From NCBI RefSeq assembly GCF_015667585.1, contig NZ_JADPEG010000003.1, positions 124,001 through 188,000 on the forward strand: DNA of 64,000 nucleotides, given 5' to 3'. Shown here in pieces: positions 1 through 9,253 of this stretch (position 1 is its first letter; each line of letters opens with the position of its first letter). This DNA comes from Clostridium sp. D33t1_170424_F3. GTDB lineage: Bacteria; Bacillota; Clostridia; Oscillospirales; Acutalibacteraceae. Under the pieces are notes generated by a model, which saw only the letters and a list, made by a program, of their open reading frames with translations, was not told where the DNA came from and did no database searches. Made by a program: the position numbers and the translations under genes.

Positions 1-1
1 C

Positions 2-568
2 ACCATTGCGGATGTTGCCGCCGGAGAGGCCGATCCGGTCAAATCGATTTACGCCTGCGAATGGGCGCCGGGCTTGTTTTTGCTGCCGGCTCCCGGCCGC
101 GAAGAGGATATTATCAGCCCCGAAATTATGAAACAGTTGGTTGCCGCCCTGGCAAAGTATTACGACCATGTGCTGATCGACTGCCCGGCGGGCGTCGGCA
201 GCGGCTTTTACAGCGCGGTCGCGCCGGCGCAGCGCGCGCTGGTGGTGTCCACGCCGGACCCGGTCTGCCTGCGGGACTGCAACAAGACCCGGATGGCGCT
301 GGAGGACGCGGGCGTGCGGCAGCAGCGGCTGGTGGTCAACCGTTTCAGCAAAAAGAGCTTCCGCAACCTGGGCGCGTACCGGGACCTGGACGCCGTCATC
401 GACGTTTCCGGCATCCGCCTGATTGCAATCATCCCGGAGGATCCGGCGCTCGCGGCGGCTGCCGCTTCCAGCGGGCCCGCGCCGCTGAAATCTGCGGGGT
501 CCATGGCATTTGGCCGGTTGGCGGCCAGATTAGAGGGAGAACAGGTGCCTTTGGCAATCAAGGGATAA
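2..568 (+). CDS. minD: MinD-like septum-site ATPase, 3' part only
   Basis: The reading frame is open from base 2, so the start codon and P-loop lie outside the window. The visible ~188 residues contain the MinD-type switch segment [14 protein letters not shown], followed by a strand resembling the MinD 'ADEAIVVTTPE' region (here [15 protein letters not shown]), then LVVNRF and IIPEDPAL. The CPAG form of the motif favours MinD over the ParA and Soj proteins, which usually read DxPP. MinD is a membrane-associated ATPase that positions the division septum. The C-terminus does not show an obvious amphipathic membrane-targeting helix, so a divergent MinD or ParA-like ATPase remains possible. mgsA follows 38 bases downstream on the same strand, a neighbourhood I recall from other Clostridia. 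Confidence 0.7.
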   Translation, partial: TIADVAAGEADPVKSIYACEWAPGLFLLPAPGREEDIISPEIMKQLVAALAKYYDHVLIDCPAGVGSGFYSAVAPAQRALVVSTPDPVCLRDCNKTRMALEDAGVRQQRLVVNRFSKKSFRNLGAYRDLDAVIDVSGIRLIAIIPEDPALAAAAASSGPAPLKSAGSMAFGRLAARLEGEQVPLAIKG

Positions 569-606
569 AGCCTGAGCGCTTTTTATTGAAAGGAATGAAG
601 TCACAG

Positions 607-1011
607 ATGAACATTGCACTCATTGCACACGACGCGAAAAAAGAATTGATGGTACAGTTTTGTATTGCCTATTGCGGCGTACTCAGCCGTCATTTCCTTT
701 GCTCTACAGGTACCACCGGCAAAATGGTTGCGGAGGCGACCGGACTGGAGATTCAGCGCTTTTTGAGCGGCTCCCAGGGCGGCGATCAGCAAATTGCGGC
801 GCGCATCGCCTGCAACGAAGTAGACCTGCTGTTGTTTTTCCGCGATCCGCTGAACCCGAAGCCGCATGAACCGAACGATATGAACCTATTGCGTCTGTGC
901 GATATGCACAACATCCCGGTTGCGACGAATATCGCCACGGCGGAAGTGTTGATCCACGGGTTGGAGCGCGGCGACCTCGATTGGCGCAATATTTTAAATC
1001 CGAAAGCATAA
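607..1011 (+). CDS. mgsA: Methylglyoxal synthase
   Basis: 134 residues, the normal family length. The enzyme converts dihydroxyacetone phosphate to methylglyoxal and phosphate, a cytosolic bypass of lower glycolysis. Family features visible are the N-terminal [12 protein letters not shown] strand, the phosphate-binding STGTTG loop, the GGDQQI motif that carries the catalytic aspartate, FFRDPL, and the C-terminal MHNIPVATN segment. Two in-frame ATGs compete: the one at 595 directly abuts the AGGA of the ribosome binding site, while 607 lies 12 bases after it and begins the protein at the conserved MNIALIAHD, so 607 is chosen. It probably shares a transcript with the minD-like gene. No clear terminator follows before the T-box leader. 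Confidence 0.95.
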   Translation: MNIALIAHDAKKELMVQFCIAYCGVLSRHFLCSTGTTGKMVAEATGLEIQRFLSGSQGGDQQIAARIACNEVDLLLFFRDPLNPKPHEPNDMNLLRLCDMHNIPVATNIATAEVLIHGLERGDLDWRNILNPKA

Positions 1012-1062
1012 TTTTCGCACATATGTGGAAATTGGAATTATAAAACAGCCGGAACCGTGTAA

Positions 1063-1337
1063 AATCACTTGCAGAACAGGTGATTCCGGCTGGAATCCCT
1101 TGGCGACGACACGGAAAGAGTATCCGGAAACTCCCGCCACAGAGAGGCGCGCGATTGGTGGAAGCGCGCTGCGTCAGGAGGTCCGGGGAAGACATCCGCG
1201 AGCCGGCGTGGTTCCCGCGCAGTAAACTGGGAAGCTTTGAGAGGAGCGTCCGGACAAGCGTCCCGCTCCTGAAAAAGGGTGGCACCACGAGGAAGACCCC
1301 TCGTCCCTTTCACCAGGGGACGAGGGGCTTTTTGACG
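1063..1337 (+). promoter_or_regulatory. T-box riboswitch leader
   Basis: Classical T-box landmarks appear in order. AGTA at about 1112 lies opposite GAA at about 1192, forming the stem I specifier-loop platform. The distal stem I signature AGAGAG...GATTGGTGGAAG is at about 1141-1165. The T-box sequence GGGTGGCACCACG lies at 1277-1289. A strong terminator follows (CCCCTCGTCCC pairing with GGGGACGAGGGG, then T5). After the GAA the sequence reads GACAUCC, which contains GAC (Asp) and, overlapping it, CAU (His); a one-base shift would give ACA (Thr). An Asp/His specifier would fit the hisS-aspS pair downstream, but the first gene is ~1 kb away. Uncharged tRNA would be expected to favour read-through. 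Confidence 0.88.
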
Positions 1338-1340
1338 TTC

Positions 1341-1834
1341 GCAGACCTGCGGCCGGGACGGCGCGGGCGGAAGCGTACTTAAGCACAAACCCACGGATGG
1401 CCGTGACAGGACGTGCAACGTCTTACGCGCCTACAGCGGCATTCTTAGCAAGTAAAAAGAGTTACAAAGAGCATAAAAATTCCACCCAACAACGCCCTGA
1501 TGTAGAATAATGGAAAACCAACTCAAGGATTATATTCAAGCCCGAAAGAAACTCCCGACCAAAGCTCCGCCGGCAATGAAGAGCACTTTAGTAGCCCTGA
1601 GCAACTCAGGTATACGGGGGATACCGGGGGTGAAGGGGGGCGCGAGTCGTACCCACCCGGAGCCCAGCTCTCACGCCCCCCTTCGCGTGCTTTTGCTTAC
1701 TTTTGTGGCAAGACGAAAAGTAAGTGCCGCCCGGCATGAGGGCAGCCAGCGGTTTTCTCTCGCTTTTGTAAAAGCGTAATAGGTTATATAGTTGTACATG
1801 CAATTAATTGTTTTAGATATTTGATAAGATATAG
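1341..1834. other. Non-coding repeat-like spacer between T-box and hisS
   Basis: No convincing gene. The open frame that can be drawn at 1510-1779 has low-complexity, unrecognisable content and lacks a ribosome binding site. The segment contains a perfect 11-base inverted repeat (GAAGGGGGGCG at 1632-1642 with CGCCCCCCTTC at 1674-1684) and another (CTTACTTTT at 1696-1704 with AAAAGTAAG at 1716-1724). It looks like inserted intergenic repeat DNA. Confidence 0.6.
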
Positions 1835-2336
1835 GTTGCTTGCGCAACGATATAAGGCTATGTAATGCAGTAAAATAAAAGTTTTAAAATAAATGTTGTT
1901 TATGCAATAAAAAGAACCCCATTGCTTTGTGATAATAATTTCCTTTTGCTTTTTGAAAGCAAAGAATGTCATTGCTTCCGCAATGCTAAGATTTGTTTTA
2001 CTTTCTTAAAGTAAAAAGTATTTGCTGTCGCTTTTCAAAGCGACGAAAACCCCCGGCGAAAGCCGTGGAACCAAAGAAAAGCCCCAGAGGCAGCGCCCTG
2101 CCTCGTAAAGGACCCTATCGCTCGTTCCCACTCGCTCTTCTCAGGAAGAGGACCTCCGGTCGGGACGCTCGCTTGAGGCTAAAGCCTCGCTCGAGGTTCT
2201 AAACGACAATAGCCGGAGGCGCGAAAGACGTTGCACGTCCCGCTCCTTGCGAGGAGCGGCAAAGGGCCCTGCCCTTTGATCCCGCCACCTTTTGGAAAGG
2301 TGGATAAATACGTTTTAGCCCTTACCTGCAAGGTAA
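1835..2336. repeat. Array of at least twelve short stem-loops
   Basis: Consecutive small perfect or near-perfect inverted repeats with short loops lie at 1835-1848, 1943-1964, 1970-1985, 1997-2017, 2027-2044, 2054-2065, 2087-2104, 2175-2188, 2227-2239, 2241-2258, 2261-2277, 2285-2303 and 2322-2336. Sequences differ between hairpins, so it is not a tandem sequence repeat, but stem length (4-10 bp) and loop size (mostly 2-5 bases) are similar. No protein is encoded. The array ends about 50 bases before hisS. Confidence 0.7.
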
Positions 2337-2387
2337 AAAATATGTTTTAGAAAATTATCTTTATTTCATTAAAAGAGAGGGATCCAG

Positions 2388-3677
2388 ATGGAACTGATCA
2401 AAGCACAAAAAGGCACACAGGACATCCTGCCCGGACAGAGCGGCAGCTGGCAGACGGTGGAAGACGTCATGCGCGACGAGGCGGCGCTCCACGGCTTCGG
2501 GGAAATCCGGACGCCGGTCTTTGAAGATACGCGTCTGTTTCAGCGTTCTGTCGGCGAAACGACCGACGTGGTGCAGAAAGAGATGTATACCTTCAACGAC
2601 AAGGGCGGCCGGTCCATTACTCTGCGGCCGGAGGGTACCGCGGGCGTGGTGCGCGCGCTGCTGGAGCATGCGCTTTACAACAACGGCCTGCCGGTCAAGA
2701 TGTACTATTTTACCACCTGTTACCGCTATGAAAACACACAGGCGGGCCGCCTGCGCGAGTTCCACCAGTTCGGCGCGGAGCTCTTCGGCAGCAACAGCCC
2801 CAGCACGGACGCGGAGCTGATCGGACTGGCAAAGGGCATTTTTGATCGGTTGCAGATTCAGAATTTGCGTTTGGAGATCAATTCCATCGGCTGTCCGACC
2901 TGCCGCGCGAAATTCTACGACGCGCTGAAAGCGTATTTTGCCCAGTATCAGGACGACCTGTGCGAGACCTGCCGCGGTCGGCTGGAACGCAATCCCATGC
3001 GGATTCTGGACTGCAAAAGCCCGGTCTGTTCCAAGATTGCGGCGGGTGCGCCGAAGATTCTGGATTACCTCTGCGACGATTGCAAAACGCATTTTGAACA
3101 GGTGCAGACGTACCTGGATGCCGTTCAGATCGAATATACCGTCAATCCGACGATTGTGCGCGGCCTGGACTATTACACCAACACGGTGTTTGAGTTTATC
3201 AGCAACGACCTCGGCGCGCAGAGCACCCTCTGCGGCGGCGGCCGGTATAACGGCCTTGTGGAGGAGATGGGCGGCCAGAAGATGCCCGCGCTCGGATTCG
3301 CCATGGGAATTGAGCGCTTGATGATGGTGATGGAAAAGCAGAAAATTGAGATGCCGGAGCCGAAGCGCTGCGACCTGTTTATCGCGTCCCTGGGCGCGGC
3401 AGCGCATCTGGAAGCGTTCAAGCTGGCGGCGGAGCTGCGCAAAAGCTCGATTATGGCGGCGTGCGACGAAAATGACCGCGGCCTGAAGGCGCAGATGAAA
3501 TATGCGGACAAGATCGGCGCAAAATACAGTATGGTGCTGGGCGACGATGAGCTGGCGAACCAGTCCGCCGAACTCAAGAACATGAAGACCGGCGAAAAGA
3601 AAAAGGTCAGTCTGGCGGGGGATTTCGTGGAACAGTTTGTCTGTATCGAAACAGAGCAGGGCGACCTTGCGTTTTAA
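2388..3677 (+). CDS. hisS: Histidyl-tRNA synthetase
   Basis: 429 residues, normal length. It charges tRNA-His with histidine using ATP. Class II synthetase features visible are motif 2 (CYRYENTQAGRLREFHQ), the histidine-specific RGLDYYTNTVFEF loop, and motif 3 (GFAMGIERL). The anticodon-binding domain follows, roughly residues 325-420. A zinc-like cysteine cluster (CETC, CxxC around residues 190-230) lies in the insertion domain. The start at 2388 is preceded by AGAGAGGGA at a suitable distance. aspS follows 42 bases downstream, forming the conserved hisS-aspS operon. Control by the upstream T-box is likely but depends on transcription crossing ~1 kb of repeat DNA. Confidence 0.97.
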   Translation: MELIKAQKGTQDILPGQSGSWQTVEDVMRDEAALHGFGEIRTPVFEDTRLFQRSVGETTDVVQKEMYTFNDKGGRSITLRPEGTAGVVRALLEHALYNNGLPVKMYYFTTCYRYENTQAGRLREFHQFGAELFGSNSPSTDAELIGLAKGIFDRLQIQNLRLEINSIGCPTCRAKFYDALKAYFAQYQDDLCETCRGRLERNPMRILDCKSPVCSKIAAGAPKILDYLCDDCKTHFEQVQTYLDAVQIEYTVNPTIVRGLDYYTNTVFEFISNDLGAQSTLCGGGRYNGLVEEMGGQKMPALGFAMGIERLMMVMEKQKIEMPEPKRCDLFIASLGAAAHLEAFKLAAELRKSSIMAACDENDRGLKAQMKYADKIGAKYSMVLGDDELANQSAELKNMKTGEKKKVSLAGDFVEQFVCIETEQGDLAF

Positions 3678-3719
3678 GAAAAAGGATCTTTTAGAAATAC
3701 ATTTTGGAGGTGCCATTCC

Positions 3720-5510
3720 ATGGCGGAATTGATGACGGGCCTGAAACGGTCCCATTACTGCGGGGAACTCCGCGGTACGGAAATTGGAAAAGAAGTGACG
3801 GTCTGCGGCTGGGTGCAGCGCCAGCGCGACCTGGGCCAGCTGATCTTTATCGACCTGCGCGACCGCACAGGCCTGATCCAGCTTGCGTTTGACGACCACA
3901 CCGACCGCGCCGTTTTTGACAAGGCGTTTGCCGCGCGCGCGGAATTCGTGCTCGCCGCGAAAGGCGTGGTGCGCGAGCGCTCGTCCAAGAACCCGGAGCT
4001 GCCCACCGGCGACATTGAAATGGAAGTGACCGACCTGCGCGTGCTGGCGAAGGCCGAAACGCCGCCGTTTGAGATTGTGGAGGACTCCAATGTCAAGGAG
4101 GACACCCGCCTCAAGTACCGCTATCTGGACCTGCGCCGTCCGGACATGCAGGAAAAGATCATCGGCCGCCACAAGATTGTCAAGGTAGCGCACGACTATT
4201 TTGATCAGAACGGGTTCATCGAGATCGAAACGCCGAACCTGATTAAATCCACGCCGGAGGGCGCGCGCGACTACCTGGTCCCGTCCCGCGTGTTCCCGGG
4301 CGAGTTCTTTGCCCTGCCCCAGTCCCCGCAGCTTTTGAAGCAGCTGCTGATGCTTTCCGGTTTTGACCGCTACATGCAGATCGCGCGCTGCTTCCGCGAC
4401 GAGGACCTGCGTGCGGACCGCCAGCCGGAATTCACCCAGATCGACCTGGAGATGAGCTTTGTCGATCAGGATGACGTCATGGCCATCGGCGAGGGCTTCA
4501 TGAAGAAGGTTTACAAGGAAGTGCTGAATATCGACATCGAAACGCCCTTCCGCCGCATGACCTGGCACGAAGCGATGGACCGCTTCGGCTCGGACAAGCC
4601 GGACCTGCGCTTCGGCATGGAGCTGACGGACCTGAGCGGCTGCCTGCAAAATACGGAATTCAAGGTGTTTGCCGGCGCGCTGGCGGGCGGCGGTTCCGTG
4701 CGCGGCATCAACCTCAAGGGCAAGGCGGAAGCGCTCAGCCGCAAGGAGATCGACAAGCTGACCGAGTGGATCAAGGCCTACGGCGCAAAGGGACTGGCCT
4801 GGACGCGCCTGGCGGAGAAGGAAACCTCTTCCTATGAGAAATTCCTCTCCGCGGACGAGGTCGCCGCGATCCGTTCCGCCATGGGCGCGGAGCCGGGCGA
4901 CGTGCTCCTGCTGGTGGCGAGCGACGAAAACGCGGTGGTTTACAGCTCCCTTGGCGCGCTCCGCTGCAATCTGGCGGCACGCTTTGACCTGATCGACGCC
5001 AGCAAGCCCTGTCTGCTGTGGATCACCGATTTCCCGATGTTTGAGTACAGCAAAGAGGACAACCGCTGGGTGGCGATGCACCATCCCTTCACGATGCCGC
5101 GCCCGGAGGATATTGAAAAGCTGAACACGAACCCCGGCGAGGTTTGCGCAGTGGCCTATGACATGGTGCTCAACGGCAACGAGGTCGGCGGCGGTTCCAT
5201 CCGTATCAACGACCCCGAGCTGCAGGAGAAGATGTTTGAAGCGCTCGGCTTTACGCCGGAGGAGGCGCAGAAGCGCTTTGGCTTCCTGATTAACGCGTTC
5301 CGTTACGGCGCGCCGCCGCACGGCGGCATGGCGTTTGGCCTGGACCGCCTGGTCATGCTGATGCTCGGCTGCGACAGCATCCGCGAGGTCATCGCTTTCC
5401 CGAAGGTGGCGTCCTCCAGCGACCTGATGATGGAGGCCCCGGCGGGCGTGGACGCCAAACAGCTGGAAGAGCTGAACATTGCAATCAGCGCCCCGCAGGA
5501 ACAGGAGTAA
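3720..5510 (+). CDS. aspS: Aspartyl-tRNA synthetase
   Basis: 596 residues, the bacterial-type length. It charges tRNA-Asp. It has an N-terminal OB-fold anticodon-binding domain (about residues 18-105, VTVCGWVQRQRDLGQLIFID), the class II core with motif 2 (CFRDEDLRADRQPEFTQ), the bacterial GAD insertion domain (about 300-420), and motif 3 (GLDRLVML) near the C-terminus. A strong GGAGGTG at 3704-3710 sets the ATG at 3720. A Rho-independent terminator follows the stop. Whether it is discriminating or also makes Asp-tRNA-Asn cannot be settled from the sequence read. Confidence 0.97.
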   Translation: MAELMTGLKRSHYCGELRGTEIGKEVTVCGWVQRQRDLGQLIFIDLRDRTGLIQLAFDDHTDRAVFDKAFAARAEFVLAAKGVVRERSSKNPELPTGDIEMEVTDLRVLAKAETPPFEIVEDSNVKEDTRLKYRYLDLRRPDMQEKIIGRHKIVKVAHDYFDQNGFIEIETPNLIKSTPEGARDYLVPSRVFPGEFFALPQSPQLLKQLLMLSGFDRYMQIARCFRDEDLRADRQPEFTQIDLEMSFVDQDDVMAIGEGFMKKVYKEVLNIDIETPFRRMTWHEAMDRFGSDKPDLRFGMELTDLSGCLQNTEFKVFAGALAGGGSVRGINLKGKAEALSRKEIDKLTEWIKAYGAKGLAWTRLAEKETSSYEKFLSADEVAAIRSAMGAEPGDVLLLVASDENAVVYSSLGALRCNLAARFDLIDASKPCLLWITDFPMFEYSKEDNRWVAMHHPFTMPRPEDIEKLNTNPGEVCAVAYDMVLNGNEVGGGSIRINDPELQEKMFEALGFTPEEAQKRFGFLINAFRYGAPPHGGMAFGLDRLVMLMLGCDSIREVIAFPKVASSSDLMMEAPAGVDAKQLEELNIAISAPQEQE

Positions 5511-5522
5511 AACAGAAAATGA

Positions 5523-5550
5523 AACCGGACGGCCTGCCGTCCGGTTTTTT
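5523..5550 (+). terminator. Rho-independent terminator after aspS
   Basis: AACCGGACGGCCTGCCGTCCGGTT forms a perfect hairpin followed by a T run, 13 bases after the aspS stop codon. Confidence 0.9.
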
Positions 5551-5731
5551 GTTGCCCGCATTCCTATCAATTTTATATATTTTACTGAGCTAATATCGTA
5601 AAATATCTAAAAATATGCAGGATACTGTACTCTTGTTTTCTTTATATCTTCGGTATTCAATAATACGGGCAATTATTATTCGAATAAATTTGGTTAAATG
5701 CAGGCGAATTCACAAAAATTTCATTGGGAAC

Positions 5732-5760
5732 TTGACAGGCAAATTTTTCCGGAGTACAAT
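5732..5760 (+). promoter_or_regulatory. Sigma-A-type promoter of first C1 protease
   Basis: TTGACA (5732-5737), a 17-base spacer and TACAAT (5755-5760). The spacer GGCAAATTTTTCCGGAG is almost the same as the spacer in the promoter of the second protease gene (9458-9486). This suggests that the promoter was duplicated with the gene or that the spacer is an operator. Confidence 0.8.
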
Positions 5761-5841
5761 CGGGGGTATAAACGGACAGAAAAATGGTTGTCCGTTCTGC
5801 TCCTTCGCGGAGTAAATTTAAGGAAAAGCGAGGTCGAGTTT

Positions 5842-8800
5842 ATGAAGACAGGAAACAAGATCGTCTCTTTGCTGATCGCCTGTTCCATGCTGACCGCATC
5901 GTTCAGCGGGACCATGGCGTTTGCAAAGACGGACAGGCCCACGCCGGAACCGGTCGAGGGCGAAGTGGAAATGGGGACCGTGATGGGATATTCCCGTCCG
6001 GGGATGGACACCTCCTACATGCTGCAGGATGTGCCCAAATCGAAAGCGCTCGCCCGAGCCGCCGCGGAGGAGCTGCCTTCCGCCTACAATACGGTTGACG
6101 ACGGACGCGTGACCACAGAGGTGCGCGACCAGGCCGGATGGGGCACCTGCTGGGCGTTTGCCGCCACGGGCGCAATCGCTTCCAGCCTGTACGATGAGCT
6201 CCAGGAGGATACGCCGGTGCTTTCCCCGGTCCATATGGCGTATTTTACCTTCCACGCAATCGCCAACCCGGACGATCCGGCGGATAAGACGGACGGCGAC
6301 AGCTACCTGCCCTATGAGTACAACGCGGGCGATGTAGAGAAGCCTTACGTTGAGTACACCGGCGGCGGCAACACCTTTGCCAGCACCTCGACCTTTGCCA
6401 GAGGCATGGGCCCGGTCCTGGAGGAGGAGGCCCCGTATCCGGAACCCTTCTATGATGTGGACAAGACCCCGTGGCTGGATCTGGATCCCGATTTGCAGTT
6501 CCATCAGGAGTATCGCCTGAACAACAGCAATTATCTGCCCAAGTTTAATACAAAGGGCGAGCTTGACACCACTGCGATCAAGAAAGCCCTGTATGAAAAC
6601 GGCGGCAGCCTGGAAGTAGCTTATAACTCCAGCGGCACAAGAGCGTTTTATTATAATGAAGAATATGAACCGGCCATGCTCGGTGCATTAGGCGACCAGA
6701 AGGTCATCATGACGCACTATACCGGCTCTGCCTTTACAGACTGCGGCCATGCGGTGCAGATTGTCGGCTGGGACGACAATATTCCGAAGGAATACTTCCA
6801 GAACAGCAGGGGAGAAAATCCGGAGCATGACGGCGGCTGGCTGATCCGCAACAGCTGGGGCGATTGGTCCTACATGCACGGCTATTTCTATATGTCCTAC
6901 GACGAGGGAAGCATCACAGAGGTTTCCCAGTATAACGTGGCGGACGCCGATGAGTTCGACCACAACTATCAGTATGACGGCACCGGCTGGTCCATGTCCG
7001 CCGGCGGCGAGGACAAAGGCGCGGCGGTCCCGATGGCCAACATCTTCAAGGCGGTTGGCGACGAGACGTTACAGGCGGTTTCCTTCTACACCACGGATGC
7101 GGACGCGGAATATGCCATCCAGGTGTACACAAACACCAACAACTATAACCCGACCAGCGGCGTCAAGGCGTACAAAGCGCCGCAGACCGGTACGGAAGCG
7201 TATCCGGGCTACCACACCATCTATCTGGACGAGCCGGTCAACCTGAACAAGGGCGAGTATTATTCCGTCGTCGTCACCATGAAGAACCCGCTTGCGCGTG
7301 CGTTCCCGGTTGCGACTGAAATGAACGCGACCCTGGACAACTTCCGCGTACAGGCGGCGATCAAACCGCACCAGAGCTTTATCAGCGTGGACGGCGGCAA
7401 GAATTGGATCGACATGGCGACGGTCGGCAAGAACTACACAGCGCATTCCAAGAGAGTGGACCCGTCTTCCCAGAATCAGGGCGACTGGACCGGCAACATG
7501 AAGCCCGGCACCAGCGGCGTGAACATCGAAGTTGCGGGCGACTTTGACGGCGACGTGTGGGATGAGATCGGCAACGTCTGCCTGAAGGCGTTCACAACAA
7601 ACGGCCAGGAAGGCATCACCCCGGTGGAAGCGCCGAGCGTCAAGGTGAAGTACAGCGTCGGCGCGGACGTCAAAGCGACGGGCGACATCGACGAAACCTA
7701 TGATTTCCCGGGCTATTACGAAGGCAAAATCTACACCGGCGACACCGCGACCCTGTCCTTTGTCCCCTATGCGGAAGGCAGAGAGTTTGCGGGCGTGACC
7801 GTGAACGGCGAAGCGGACGACAGTTTTGAAAAGAACCTGTACACCTACGAGGTAACAGGCGGCGAAGAAGATACCGCGCTGAACTTTGCGTTTACCATCG
7901 TGAACAAGCTGGTGCTGAACACAGCGATCGAATTTGCGAAGGAAGCGCAGGGCGGCGAAGAGTACGCGGCGGCAATGCCGACCGTGCAGAAGCTGATCGA
8001 CAAGGCCCTGACAGCGGCGGAAGCGGTTGCAGAGTCCAAGACGGCGGATCAGGCGGCGATTGACAAGGCCTGGAAAGACCTGATCGACGTGATCCAGTTG
8101 CTGCAGTTCCGCAACGGCGACATGACGGCGCTGGAATTCCAGCTCACAATGGCATCGCAGATGAATGAAGCGGACTTTACCGTTGACAGCTGGAACGCCA
8201 TGATCGCGGTGCGCGACAAGGCGCAGGCGATGTTCGACGCGAAGGATTCCCTGCAGGAAGACATCGACGCGATGACGAAGGAGCTGAAGGAAGCGATTAC
8301 CGCTTTGGTCCATGCGACAAGCAAGGATTCCCTCCAGCGTCTGGTCGACGAGGCAAGCGCGTATGATCTGGAAGAGTACCTGGAAACCGGCAAAGCGGAA
8401 TTCCAGAAGGTCCTTGCGGCTGCGGTCGAGCTGCTCAAAGACGACAGTGCATCTCAGGCAGAGTACAACGTGATGGAAACCCGCTTGGCGATCGCGATGG
8501 CGGCCCTGCGGAAGATTCCGGACAAAAATGCGTTGGATGAACTGAACGCACGCTTTGAGGCGATGGACGAAAACGCCTACACAAAACAGAGCTTTGAGGC
8601 ATACCGTTCCAGCGTGGAAGCGCTCAATGCCCTGGTAAAGAGCGGCGCTTCCGACGAAGAGATCGGCGCGGCCTACTACATGGCGCTTGATAACGAAGAG
8701 AAGCTGGCGCTGAAGACCTCCAAGCCGGGTTCCGGCAATAGCGGCAGCTCCGGTTCCTCCGGCGGCGGTTCCTCTTACGGCGGCGCGGGCACAGCGGTTG

Positions 8801-9093
8801 TCGGCGCGGGCGTTGCACAGGCGGCGAGCGTGGTCTCCGATACTACCGTGAACTTTACCCTGAAGAGAGGCGCGGCGTACTGCTTCAAGATGACGGTTGT
8901 CAACGGCAACGGACAGGTCCCGAGCTTTACGGTCGGCAACGGCGAAGTGCTTAAGACCCAGTTTGTGGCGCAGATCGGCAACGCGTATTATTACAGAGTC
9001 TGGGCGATCGGCGCGCCGGGCCAGAGCGCGGGCGTGTACACCACCCTGCAGGGTTCTGCTGCCGTTAAGCACTGCACGGTAACGATTGGCTGA
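5842..9093 (+). CDS. Secreted papain-like (C1A) protease with FIVAR-like repeats and shared C-terminal module
   Basis: 1,083 residues from the ATG at 5842 (after GAGGTCGAG); the frame is open further upstream, but a signal peptide begins here (MKTGNKIVSLLIACSML... ending AFA). The papain-like domain covers about residues 80-370: Gln97, Cys103 in GWGTCWAF, His303 in CGHAVQIVGWDD and Asn337 in IRNSWG give a complete catalytic set. A lectin-like beta domain typical of bacterial C1 proteases follows (SFYTTDADAEYAIQVYTNTN). Then come a beta-repeat, about four FIVAR-like helical repeats (roughly 690-950), a Gly/Ser linker (about 955-975) and the shared C-terminal module (998-1083). Probably retained at the cell surface. 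It is a close paralogue of the next gene; the substrate is unknown. Confidence 0.9.
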   Translation: MKTGNKIVSLLIACSMLTASFSGTMAFAKTDRPTPEPVEGEVEMGTVMGYSRPGMDTSYMLQDVPKSKALARAAAEELPSAYNTVDDGRVTTEVRDQAGWGTCWAFAATGAIASSLYDELQEDTPVLSPVHMAYFTFHAIANPDDPADKTDGDSYLPYEYNAGDVEKPYVEYTGGGNTFASTSTFARGMGPVLEEEAPYPEPFYDVDKTPWLDLDPDLQFHQEYRLNNSNYLPKFNTKGELDTTAIKKALYENGGSLEVAYNSSGTRAFYYNEEYEPAMLGALGDQKVIMTHYTGSAFTDCGHAVQIVGWDDNIPKEYFQNSRGENPEHDGGWLIRNSWGDWSYMHGYFYMSYDEGSITEVSQYNVADADEFDHNYQYDGTGWSMSAGGEDKGAAVPMANIFKAVGDETLQAVSFYTTDADAEYAIQVYTNTNNYNPTSGVKAYKAPQTGTEAYPGYHTIYLDEPVNLNKGEYYSVVVTMKNPLARAFPVATEMNATLDNFRVQAAIKPHQSFISVDGGKNWIDMATVGKNYTAHSKRVDPSSQNQGDWTGNMKPGTSGVNIEVAGDFDGDVWDEIGNVCLKAFTTNGQEGITPVEAPSVKVKYSVGADVKATGDIDETYDFPGYYEGKIYTGDTATLSFVPYAEGREFAGVTVNGEADDSFEKNLYTYEVTGGEEDTALNFAFTIVNKLVLNTAIEFAKEAQGGEEYAAAMPTVQKLIDKALTAAEAVAESKTADQAAIDKAWKDLIDVIQLLQFRNGDMTALEFQLTMASQMNEADFTVDSWNAMIAVRDKAQAMFDAKDSLQEDIDAMTKELKEAITALVHATSKDSLQRLVDEASAYDLEEYLETGKAEFQKVLAAAVELLKDDSASQAEYNVMETRLAIAMAALRKIPDKNALDELNARFEAMDENAYTKQSFEAYRSSVEALNALVKSGASDEEIGAAYYMALDNEEKLALKTSKPGSGNSGSSGSSGGGSSYGGAGTAVVGAGVAQAASVVSDTTVNFTLKRGAAYCFKMTVVNGNGQVPSFTVGNGEVLKTQFVAQIGNAYYYRVWAIGAPGQSAGVYTTLQGSAAVKHCTVTIG
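8833..9090 (+). other. Shared C-terminal module, copy 1 (C1 protease)
   Basis: 86 residues: VSDTTVNFTLKRGAAYCFKM at the start, FTVGNGEVLKTQFVAQIG in the middle, RVWAIGAPGQSAGVYT, and KHCTVTIG at the very end of the protein. Two cysteines (AYC and KHC) lie near the two ends of the domain. Predicted all-beta from alternating residues. Confidence 0.9.
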
Positions 9094-9210
9094 GAATCCT
9101 ATAGCAGCAGCGAATAAAAAATGAAATGCCGTGGCGGCTGTCTGCGGATAAATCAGGTATGGACAGCTTGCCCCGCTGCAGCGGGCTAAGATAAATAAAG
9201 ATACGTAAAA

Positions 9211-9253
9211 AAGGAACTGCCAAGGATGGTTTGTCCAAGGCGGTTCCTTTCGC
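9211..9253 (+). terminator. Terminator after first C1 protease
   Basis: GGAACTGCCAAGG pairs with CCAAGGCGGTTCC across a short loop, followed by a T-rich stretch. It lies in the 471-base gap between the two protease genes, which otherwise holds only AT-rich DNA and the next promoter. Confidence 0.75.

Noticed and set aside
1510-1779. Possible 89-residue protein between the T-box and hisS
   Set aside because: No ribosome binding site, no recognisable family, and it spans inverted repeats; better explained as repeat DNA.
2361-5570. Very long open frame on the strand opposite hisS-aspS (and similar ones opposite the giant enzyme genes, e.g. 15949-23439)
   Set aside because: High-GC genes with biased third positions leave the antisense frame open. 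The translations are Arg/His/Val-rich, have no domains and no ribosome binding sites.
5842-5910. Lipobox-like LIAC in the signal peptide of the first protease (and MIAC in the second)
   Set aside because: The cysteine is in the middle of the hydrophobic core and a normal AFA cleavage site follows, so ordinary secretion is more likely than lipidation.
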